5,430 nucleotides of DNA from JAENZQ01 sp964553505. GTDB lineage: Bacteria; Bacillota; Clostridia; Peptostreptococcales; JAAYPU01. How positions within the stretch are numbered: the first letter of the stretch is position 1; each line of letters opens with the position of its first letter. The notes below the pieces were generated by a model, which worked only from the letters and a program-made list of their open reading frames with translations, was not told the origin of the DNA and made no database searches. This document shows positions 1 to 5,430 of this stretch, piece after piece. The position numbers were made by a program, and so were the translations under genes. The stretch covers positions 1-5,430 of the forward strand of contig CAZKKX010000171.1 of NCBI GenBank assembly GCA_964553505.1. Direction: 5' to 3'.

Positions 1-1
1 C

Positions 2-1501
2 CTAAAGACCAACTTTACCGGCTTTGCTATTTGTCATTTTAAGGAGTTCTTTAGCTTTTTTGATTCTTACATTGGTAAGATACTGTATAAATGTTGTACC
101 GGTTTCCCTACTAAAAATGGTACTCAAATGACAGTCGCTGATATAAATTTGAGATGCTACCCGTCGAAGAGATATATTAGAATCTGAGTAATTTGAATGG
201 ATATAGTTTTTCGCTAATTCAACCAATTCAACATGATTTCTTTTTTTGCTGCTGGTTCTTAGCTCTAAGGCACATAAGCATATTTCCTCCATGTACTTCT
301 GAAGCTTTTCTACGGAGTCTAATTCAAGTGCCGTCTCTTCGATTATAGAAGATTTGGGAATGATATCGTGATCATCATTTCCCATCTCAGCCAAAAATGT
401 TCCATATATAAGATTGATTCGTATTGCAAGGTAAATGCTCCACACCGGGCTGATAGGTATATTTTTGATTTTAATAAAGTAATCTCGTATAATTCTTAGC
501 ACAACTTCCGTTGATTCGCACCTCAGCGCCTCCAGTATCTCATTATCATTAAACTTTATATATTGGCTTTGATCACATGTCATATTCCTAATTTCTTCAC
601 CAAGTATTTCTTCATATTGATGTATGGCAATCTCAGAAATGTCATGTTGAATGATTTCCCTATAGGACCTTGAAATTTCATGTAGTCGGTTTTGAATTTT
701 TCCAAATTCTATTGAGTATTTATCGCTATCTATTTTTGCCAAATGTTTATTTAATAATAACTTCAGTATTTTATAATCTTCTTCGACTTGTTCATTGGTG
801 TCTCCCTTTACAATCAGAACAACTTCTCGAAAGCTCCGATTGACTTTTATAACGTCAGGACGCCCAAGTATTGATTTTTCAATTGCCTCTTGAAGAAGTG
901 CACTGGTATGTGAATTCCAGCTGCTATCGACTTTATATCGAATACTTATCAAACCATATCTTTTTGCATATAGATCCAAATCAAGGGTTGCAAGTAACCC
1001 TGCCACTTGATAAGGCGGCACCGTTTCCATCAGAATTTCATTCAGAACCTTTTCTTTGTGTAATTCCGCATTCTCCCTTTTATAGTTATTTGTCGTATTG
1101 ATAAATTCATTGTATCGCTTGTCCTGATCGATTAATCTTGCTACTTTTAATAGTGCATTAAGCAGATCATTTGAATTAATAGGTTTTAGCACATATTCCT
1201 CTACACCAATTGAAATGGCCTGCTTAGCATAGTAAAAATCGTGATGCCCGCTGATGATAATGATCTTGATCTGAGGTATGGTCTTCTTTATATATCTGCT
1301 TAACTCAAGACCGTCCATAAATGGCATTTTAATATCTGTAATCAAAATATCCGGGCGTATTTCTTCAATTAAAGGAATCGCCATTTCCCCATCCGGTGCT
1401 TCTCCGCAAAAGTCAAACTCTGTTTCTTTCCAAGGAACTCTGTCCCTTATGCCTTCTCTTACGACAATTTCATCTTCTGCTAAAAAAACTTTATAATTCA
1501 T
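2..1501 (-). CDS. YesN-like AraC-family response regulator, C-terminus apparently truncated
   Basis: Cytoplasmic transcription factor of a two-component system, 499 residues. The N-terminal receiver domain (about 1-125) has the acidic pair E9/D10, phosphoacceptor D56 in ITDIKMP, switch residue S84 in IIISGHHDF and K106 in LKPI. Residues about 130-430 are the long, poorly conserved linker typical of YesN-type regulators. The AraC DNA-binding domain starts near 425: first helix-turn-helix about 443-465 and linker helix about 471-488 (FIQYLTNVRIKKAKELLK). It then stops at TAG (bases 2-4) after KVGL, where the family normally continues with xVGY and some 30-40 more residues of the second helix-turn-helix. 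The gene is therefore probably a nonsense-truncated form, although the ORF is formally complete. The ATG at 1501 is supported by a GGGGGAG ribosome binding site overlapping the kinase stop. It lies 11 bases behind the kinase gene, its evident partner. Family assignment is firm; whether the product is functional is uncertain. Confidence 0.9.
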   Translation of the reverse strand: MNYKVFLAEDEIVVREGIRDRVPWKETEFDFCGEAPDGEMAIPLIEEIRPDILITDIKMPFMDGLELSRYIKKTIPQIKIIIISGHHDFYYAKQAISIGVEEYVLKPINSNDLLNALLKVARLIDQDKRYNEFINTTNNYKRENAELHKEKVLNEILMETVPPYQVAGLLATLDLDLYAKRYGLISIRYKVDSSWNSHTSALLQEAIEKSILGRPDVIKVNRSFREVVLIVKGDTNEQVEEDYKILKLLLNKHLAKIDSDKYSIEFGKIQNRLHEISRSYREIIQHDISEIAIHQYEEILGEEIRNMTCDQSQYIKFNDNEILEALRCESTEVVLRIIRDYFIKIKNIPISPVWSIYLAIRINLIYGTFLAEMGNDDHDIIPKSSIIEETALELDSVEKLQKYMEEICLCALELRTSSKKRNHVELVELAKNYIHSNYSDSNISLRRVASQIYISDCHLSTIFSRETGTTFIQYLTNVRIKKAKELLKMTNSKAGKVGL

Positions 1502-1513
1502 ATTCTCTCCCCC
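1502..1513 (-). promoter_or_regulatory. Ribosome binding site of the response regulator gene
   Basis: On the minus strand the purine run GGGGGAGAGA lies just upstream of the ATG at 1501, with the GGGGG core 7 bases from the start codon. The core overlaps the TAG stop of the upstream kinase gene, so translation of kinase and regulator is probably coupled. Confidence 0.7.
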
Positions 1514-3354
1514 TATGATTTGTTTTGTATAGCAAAAGTTGCTGGCTTCCGTTTAATAATTGGAAAAATCACGGTAACTGTTGTCCCTTTATTATATTCG
1601 CTGGCTATAGATAGACCATATTTGCTACCGTAATATAGTTTGATTCTTTGATTAACATTCAACAATCCGAACCCGCTATTCATATTAAATGTATTTTCCT
1701 CTTGTGAAATCTCCTTTACTAACTGAGATAATCTCTCTTTTGTCATGCCTATCCCATTATCCGTTACCTCTAATTGGATTTTATCATCCTTTATTCTTTT
1801 CCCTGTTACTTTTATCTTTCCTCCGCCACGTTTATTTTTCAAGCCATGATACAAAGCATTTTCTACCAAGGGCTGTATAACCAATTTTAAGACACTAAAA
1901 TTCATAATTTCAGGATCGATGTCGATTTCATACTCCAAAATATCCCTATACCTGACTTTTTGTATGGACAAATAACTTTCAACATGAAGAATCTCTTCAT
2001 GTACAAAAATCCATTCCTTTCCTTTGCTGAGAACTATTCTAAAAAAATTAGAAAGATTTTGGGCGATGTTAACGACATCCTTCTTTTTATCAGCTTCTGC
2101 AGTCCATACGATAGCATCCAAAGTGTTATAGAGAAAGTGTGGGTTGATTTGTGCTTGCAAGGCTTTAAATTCAAGTTTTTTAAGATTTTCCTGCTGCATG
2201 GCATTTTTGTTCATCAGTTCACTTATATTGATGATCATACTGTTAAAGCCTTTACTCAAGCTGGAAAACTCATCATTGTATTTATACGTCGCCTTGACAT
2301 TAAAGTTCCCTGCCTCCGCCATCTCCATTTTTTCTAGTAAATCCAGTATAGGATCTGCTATAGTTCGTGTAATCAACATATAAAGAAGAATAACACCGGC
2401 TACAAGAAATACTTCAAGTATAATCGTCCACTTCCGTATATCTAAAGCGGTATCCATAATTTCATTAAATTTGACTATGCCGATGATTTTCCAATCTGAC
2501 AAGTCCAGCTTGTTATAAACGATAAAATACTTTTCATTATTGATCCTTTTAACAAAATACCCTTCATTATTTTTATCTGTTTCTCTGACGACTTGTGTTC
2601 TAACCTCATGTTCATTTAAATGAAAACGAGGGTAGTACACAAAATTCCCATCCTGATCTGCAACTATAAATTTACCTGTATCTCCTATTTTAATATTACT
2701 GCAAATATTTTCTATTACTTTCCTTTCCATATCGACTAAAATAAGCCCTTTAACTTCACGCGTCACTTCCCTGCGGATAACTTTAGCAACAGAAATCATG
2801 CCTTTTGAATTAATACGGCGAAGCCTTCGGCTATGTACCGTATCTTCAACAAATATATGCGGTTTTAAAGGATTTGAAAGGGCAGTCTGAAACAGGCGGT
2901 TATCTTTCAGGTCATATGTATAATCATAAACACCTTTACGGCTGCTTATACTCCTTCCATTGATGCCTATAACATTGATGTCCTGAACAGCATTTTCATT
3001 GTAGATATTTCTGTATAAATTAAAGAGAGTGCCCAGTTCCTTTGCATATTCATATTTAAGATCCGGATCAGTCTCATCCAGGTAATTAAATACCAGCGAT
3101 TCTTCTCCTGCATCTAAAATTGTATCTATATTGCTGAAAAGCAATTCCAAGTTACTATTTAACTGATTTGCTATCTCTGATGTATATCTTGATTCTGTCT
3201 CCTGTATAGCATTTGAATAGCTATTATAAGATATGATGCCAAGAATGCCCAATGGTAGAATTGCAAACATAATAAAAACAACAAGTATCTTGAGCCTAAT
3301 ACTCATTTTGATTTTATCAGATATTTGAGATGACAGTGTTTTGAGTGACTTCAT
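1513..3354 (-). CDS. YesM-like membrane sensor histidine kinase (Cache-HAMP-His_kinase-HATPase_c)
   Basis: Sensor kinase of 613 residues that phosphorylates the neighbouring response regulator. A short cytoplasmic N-terminus is followed by transmembrane helix 1 (about 22-43), then an extracellular double-Cache-like sensor (about 45-305) with the typical GDTGKFIVADQDGNFVYYPR stretch at 224-243. Transmembrane helix 2 is at about 309-330, followed by a HAMP linker (about 331-383). The His_kinase family motif ALQAQINPHFLYNTLD carries the phosphoacceptor H406. The ATPase domain has an N box QPLVENALYHG (N499), G1 box DNGIGM (532-537) and G2 box GFGLLNV (561-567). All catalytic motifs are intact and the length is normal for the YesM/LytS-like class. 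The start is set by GAGGAA 9 bases upstream. The gene sits 31 bases after the ABC ATPase gene and 11 bases before the regulator gene, so all three are probably co-transcribed. By family precedent the ligand is likely a sugar or oligosaccharide, or a ligand-bound binding protein; the sequence does not identify it. Confidence 0.95.
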   Translation of the reverse strand: MKSLKTLSSQISDKIKMSIRLKILVVFIMFAILPLGILGIISYNSYSNAIQETESRYTSEIANQLNSNLELLFSNIDTILDAGEESLVFNYLDETDPDLKYEYAKELGTLFNLYRNIYNENAVQDINVIGINGRSISSRKGVYDYTYDLKDNRLFQTALSNPLKPHIFVEDTVHSRRLRRINSKGMISVAKVIRREVTREVKGLILVDMERKVIENICSNIKIGDTGKFIVADQDGNFVYYPRFHLNEHEVRTQVVRETDKNNEGYFVKRINNEKYFIVYNKLDLSDWKIIGIVKFNEIMDTALDIRKWTIILEVFLVAGVILLYMLITRTIADPILDLLEKMEMAEAGNFNVKATYKYNDEFSSLSKGFNSMIINISELMNKNAMQQENLKKLEFKALQAQINPHFLYNTLDAIVWTAEADKKKDVVNIAQNLSNFFRIVLSKGKEWIFVHEEILHVESYLSIQKVRYRDILEYEIDIDPEIMNFSVLKLVIQPLVENALYHGLKNKRGGGKIKVTGKRIKDDKIQLEVTDNGIGMTKERLSQLVKEISQEENTFNMNSGFGLLNVNQRIKLYYGSKYGLSIASEYNKGTTVTVIFPIIKRKPATFAIQNKS

Positions 3355-3363
3355 GATTATTAG

Positions 3364-3369
3364 TTCCTC
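3364..3369 (-). promoter_or_regulatory. Ribosome binding site of the histidine kinase gene
   Basis: GAGGAA on the minus strand, 9 bases upstream of the ATG at 3354, inside the 31-base gap after the ATPase gene. It favours this start over the internal Met17. Confidence 0.75.
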
Positions 3370-3385
3370 AATAATATATTATCAC

Positions 3386-4882
3386 CTAATTAATGGTTGC
3401 CGATCTAATAATCTCTTCTTCCGAAAATCTATCCTTTAGATGTTCAGATACTATTCTGCCTTCCCTTACCACCAGAATCCGGTCACAAATGCCTATCAAT
3501 TCCAAAAGTTCAGACGAAATAAAAATAATGCCCACACCCTTCTGGGCCAACTCATTTATGATTGTATAGATCTCATATTTTGCACCGACATCTATTCCCC
3601 GTGTAGGTTCATCAAGAATAACAATTTCCGGATTTGCACTTAACCATTTTGCAATTACTGCTTTCTGTTGATTCCCCCCACTAAAGCTTTCCATCAAACG
3701 TTCCGATAGTGCAGGTCTAATTTGTAGATTCTCTATTAATTTAGAAACTGTTGAATCCTTTTTTTTCTTAATGATGGTACCTAATTTGCAAAATTGACTC
3801 AGCGTTGCCAAACAGATATTATCACTGAGATTTAGTTTTATTACAAGGCCTTCTTTTTTTCGATCTTCAGGAAGCAATGCAATCCCTTTTTGTATGGCAT
3901 CAGAAGGATTTTTGATATTCGCTTTCTCTCCGCTGATAAAAATCTCTCCATCATCGGTTTTAAGTGCTCCGAAAATACCCTTCATTATTTCACTTCTACC
4001 TGCACCTACTAATCCTGAAAATCCCAAAATTTCGCCTTTCGACAGCTTGAAGCTGATATCATAAAAAATCTTTTCCTTTTTTAAGTTCTTTACCTCCAAA
4101 ATATTATCTTGATCCTGCATATGCTTCTTCTCCGGATAATAGTCAACAAGATCACGTCCAACCATTAATTTGATAATATCCTCTTTAATGACATTATAGC
4201 TTGAATTATCCAGAGTATCAACGTTTTTGCCATCTCTCAAAATCGTGATCCGATGACAGGTAGATACAATTTCCTCAAGTCTATGAGAAATATAGATAAT
4301 ACTGATTCCTTTTGCAAGTAATTGATTTATCAATTCAAAAAGAGCCTTTGTTTCCTTTTCGGACAGAACAGCTGTCGGCTCATCCATTACTAAAATATCG
4401 ACATCATTAAAAACCGCCTTCCCTATCTCCACTAATTGTTGAATTGCAATACTACAACTGGAAATTAATCGTTGGCAGTCATAATTTTTAAGACCCAGCC
4501 TCTCCATTGTTCTTTTGGCCTCTTTATTCATTTCTTTTTTATCCAATCCTGCGCCTTTTTTGATTTCTTTCCCAAGAAAAAGATTTTCTGTAATACTTAA
4601 TTCCGAAACCAAATTAAACTCCTGATATATGATACTTATTTTATTTCTAATGGAATCTAAAGGGTTTTCAATTCGGACCACTTCACCATTTATTAATATC
4701 TCTCCCGTATCGGGAGCATAAATACCTCCCAATATTTTCATGAGTGTGCTTTTCCCTGCACCGTTTTCTCCACAAATCGCATGAAATTCTCCCTTTTTTA
4801 GATGAAAAGAGACATTATCCAGTGCAACAACACCGGGAAAGATCTTCGTAATATTGTTCATTTCCAATATATTTCCATTCAT
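3386..4882 (-). CDS. Sugar ABC transporter ATP-binding protein, RbsA/MglA/XylG type (CUT2), two fused NBDs
   Basis: Peripheral inner-face ATPase of 498 residues that powers uptake of a monosaccharide or similar ligand; about 500 residues is normal for this family. NBD1 (about 5-245): Walker A GENGAGKST (38-46), Q-loop Q87, degenerate signature SCSIAIQQLVEI (142-153), Walker B VDILVMDEPT with E168, H-loop H200. NBD2 (about 260-495): degenerate Walker A GLVGAGRSE (290-298, Arg where NBD1 has Lys), canonical signature SFSGGNQQK (399-407), Walker B VILDEPTRGID with E425, and SS instead of the H-loop His (456-457). This asymmetry, with ATP binding intact in NBD1 and the good signature in NBD2, is the hallmark of RbsA-like proteins. 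The start is fixed by AGGAGG 8 bases upstream. As the first gene after a divergent promoter, it leads an operon with the two-component genes. No permease or binding protein lies in the window, and ribose, galactose, xylose and other substrates cannot be separated from sequence alone. Confidence 0.95.
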   Translation of the reverse strand: MNGNILEMNNITKIFPGVVALDNVSFHLKKGEFHAICGENGAGKSTLMKILGGIYAPDTGEILINGEVVRIENPLDSIRNKISIIYQEFNLVSELSITENLFLGKEIKKGAGLDKKEMNKEAKRTMERLGLKNYDCQRLISSCSIAIQQLVEIGKAVFNDVDILVMDEPTAVLSEKETKALFELINQLLAKGISIIYISHRLEEIVSTCHRITILRDGKNVDTLDNSSYNVIKEDIIKLMVGRDLVDYYPEKKHMQDQDNILEVKNLKKEKIFYDISFKLSKGEILGFSGLVGAGRSEIMKGIFGALKTDDGEIFISGEKANIKNPSDAIQKGIALLPEDRKKEGLVIKLNLSDNICLATLSQFCKLGTIIKKKKDSTVSKLIENLQIRPALSERLMESFSGGNQQKAVIAKWLSANPEIVILDEPTRGIDVGAKYEIYTIINELAQKGVGIIFISSELLELIGICDRILVVREGRIVSEHLKDRFSEEEIIRSATIN

Positions 4883-4890
4883 TACGACCC

Positions 4891-4896
4891 CCTCCT
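4891..4896 (-). promoter_or_regulatory. Ribosome binding site of the ABC ATPase gene
   Basis: A perfect AGGAGG on the minus strand, 8 bases upstream of the ATG at 4882. It is a strong site and fixes the start of the ATPase. Confidence 0.85.
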
Positions 4897-4915
4897 AATT
4901 CACTTCATTATTAAT

Positions 4916-4944
4916 ATTATAGTAGAATCTCAATTAAATGAAAA
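4916..4944 (-). promoter_or_regulatory. Probable sigma-A promoter of the ABC ATPase-kinase-regulator operon
   Basis: On the minus strand, -35 TTTTCA (4944-4939, 4 of 6 matches to TTGACA) and -10 TATAAT (4921-4916, 6 of 6) are separated by exactly 17 bases. Transcription would start around 4909, giving a leader of roughly 27 bases that contains the AGGAGG site. No extended -10 TG is present. The -35 and most of the spacer lie within the dyad at 4924-4954, so the promoter is probably regulated. Confidence 0.6.
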
Positions 4945-4954
4945 TTAAGATTCT
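4924..4954. repeat. 31-bp inverted repeat over the operon promoter (candidate operator)
   Basis: Arms AGAATCTCAATT (4924-4935) and AATTAAGATTCT (4943-4954) are reverse complements at 11 of 12 positions and flank a 7-base centre (AAATGAA). The dyad covers the -35 element and spacer of the minus-strand promoter. On the plus strand it is followed by a short T run, but the stem is too AT-rich and has no upstream plus-strand gene to be a convincing terminator. A regulator binding site is the best reading; the binding protein is unknown. Confidence 0.5.
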
Positions 4955-5011
4955 TTTTTAGATATAGAAATTTATTCTTTTGAATTTCTGCTCCAATGAC
5001 ATTCTCCTTAG

Positions 5012-5040
5012 AACCTATATTAAATATAATGCATATTATA
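5012..5040 (+). promoter_or_regulatory. Candidate promoter of the cupin gene (sigma-K-like, with an overlapping sigma-A-like -10)
   Basis: AACC (5012-5015) and GCATATTATA (5031-5040) fit the sigma-K pattern: AC, 17 bases, then CATAnnnTA. A start near 5047 would give a leader of about 20 bases with the ribosome binding site. Alternatively TATAAT at 5025-5030 is a perfect sigma-A -10, but the hexamer 17 bases upstream (TTCTCC) is a poor -35, and the better ATGACA at 4996-5001 is 23 bases away. The region is very AT-rich, so chance matches are possible. Confidence 0.4.
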
Positions 5041-5042
5041 TT
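5023..5042. repeat. Perfect 8-4-8 palindrome in the cupin promoter region
   Basis: AATATAAT (5023-5030) and ATTATATT (5035-5042) are exact reverse complements around GCAT. It overlaps both possible -10 elements of the cupin gene, so it may be an operator. It resembles AT-rich Fur/PerR-type dyads in composition but not in their 7-1-7 spacing. It may also be a by-product of AT-rich promoter sequence. Confidence 0.35.
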
Positions 5043-5054
5043 ATAAAGTCTAAA

Positions 5055-5059
5055 AAGGA
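5055..5059 (+). promoter_or_regulatory. Ribosome binding site of the cupin gene
   Basis: AAGGA with 9 bases to the ATG at 5069. It directly abuts the other in-frame ATG at 5060 with no spacing, which decides the start in favour of 5069. Confidence 0.7.
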
Positions 5060-5068
5060 ATGAGTAAT

Positions 5069-5430
5069 ATGTATAATGTTGATAGGGGATATTCAAATCC
5101 TTACGGTGGAAACACACCCTGGAATTTCTTCGGCTATATGTATAATCCTTATCATGGTTATCAATATCCTTACCAGGATAAAGTACCTATTAATAATCCG
5201 GAGCATTCTAATCTATACATTGAACTAAAAGATTATGGGAACCAACCGTTTGTAGTCGATATAGAAAAAGTTACAAAACAAAACAATACTTTTCGTACCG
5301 CTTTATGGACAGGAAAACATCTGCAGCTTACCTTAATGAGTATCCGTGTCGGTGAAGATATAGGATTAGAGGTTCATCCGAACCTTGATCAATTCGTACG
5401 AATCGAGGAAGGCCGAGGGCTTGTTAAAAT
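5069..5430 (+). CDS. Cupin-domain protein with Tyr-rich N-terminus, 3' end outside the window
   Basis: The first 120 codons are visible, open to the window edge. Residues 1-36 are rich in Tyr, Asn, Pro and Gly (nine Tyr: 2, 8, 12, 23, 25, 28, 31, 33, 35) and look disordered, with no signal peptide. From about 50 a small cupin domain begins, with PFVVDIEKVTKQNNTFRTAL and then the motif-1 region GEDIGLEVHPNLDQFVRIEEG (95-115). Against the cupin pattern GX5HXHX4EX6G the spacing is exact, but the first His is E101 and the Glu is Q108; only H103 of the usual metal ligands remains. I recall similar EXH...Q cupins in clostridial genomes annotated only as cupin proteins. The substrate and reaction are unknown. 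It is divergent from the sugar operon with its own promoter region, so a functional link is not implied. The Tyr-rich tail and the sigma-K-like promoter make a spore-coat or late-sporulation role possible (inference). Confidence 0.88.
   Translation, partial: MYNVDRGYSNPYGGNTPWNFFGYMYNPYHGYQYPYQDKVPINNPEHSNLYIELKDYGNQPFVVDIEKVTKQNNTFRTALWTGKHLQLTLMSIRVGEDIGLEVHPNLDQFVRIEEGRGLVK

Noticed and set aside
1960..2337. 125-residue plus-strand ORF inside the kinase gene
   Set aside because: It lies wholly antisense to the well-conserved HAMP and His_kinase region and has no family resemblance, so it is a shadow of the real gene.
4924..4960. Rho-independent terminator on the plus strand (dyad followed by a T run)
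   Set aside because: The stem has few G-C pairs and includes a C-A mismatch. No plus-strand gene ends upstream, and the dyad sits on the minus-strand promoter instead.
4960..5009. Possible 14-codon leader peptide on the minus strand starting at 5002 after AAGGAG
   Set aside because: The AAGGAG is only 1 base from the ATG, too close for a functional site. It also lies upstream of the predicted operon transcription start and has no regulatory pattern in its codons.
5023..5042. PerR or Fur box in the cupin promoter
   Set aside because: The arms are AT-rich like these boxes, but the 8-4-8 arrangement does not match the 7-1-7 dyad.
5060..5068. Alternative cupin start at the ATG at 5060 (Met-Ser-Asn-Met...)
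   Set aside because: It has no spacing from the AAGGA ribosome binding site, whereas the ATG at 5069 has a normal 9-base spacing.
4917..5117. 66-residue minus-strand ORF across the divergent intergenic region
   Set aside because: It overlaps the start of the cupin gene and the promoters, has AT-driven composition (Ile, Asn, Lys, Tyr), and has no recognisable domain.

Overview
The window is AT-rich with Gram-positive-style ribosome binding sites (AGGAGG and GAGGAA). It carries an RbsA-type sugar ABC ATPase beside a YesM/YesN-type two-component pair. This points to a low-GC Firmicute, most likely a spore-forming clostridium (a Lachnospiraceae/Clostridium-type genome). That assignment is inferred from gene content and protein style; there is no marker gene in the window.

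Layout: three genes on the minus strand, read from high to low coordinates, form one tight operon. They are a sugar ABC transporter ATPase with two nucleotide-binding domains (4882 to 3386), a membrane sensor histidine kinase (3354 to 1513) and an AraC-type response regulator (1501 to 2). The gaps are only 31 and 11 bases, each holding a good ribosome binding site and no terminator. At the right edge a cupin-domain gene with a tyrosine-rich N-terminus runs divergently on the plus strand from 5069 and leaves the window. The 186-base divergent intergenic region (4883-5068) holds a sigma-A-like promoter for the operon, a 31-bp dyad lying over that promoter, an 8-4-8 palindrome, and a sequence matching the sporulation sigma-K consensus in front of the cupin gene.

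How the genes work together: the kinase probably senses an extracellular sugar or related ligand through its Cache-like domain and phosphorylates the regulator at Asp56. The regulator would then activate a sugar uptake system of the ribose/galactose/xylose (CUT2) class, to which the ATPase belongs. The permease and substrate-binding protein are not in the window and may lie beyond its left edge. The substrate cannot be told from this sequence.

Most notable points: (1) the response regulator reads into an in-frame TAG inside its second DNA-binding helix-turn-helix, so it looks truncated; (2) the cupin gene combines a tyrosine-rich N-terminus with a sigma-K-like promoter, suggesting a possible spore-coat or late-sporulation protein; (3) a near-perfect dyad covers the operon promoter. 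No insertion sequence, CRISPR array, tRNA or rRNA was seen. No clearly novel system is demonstrated.
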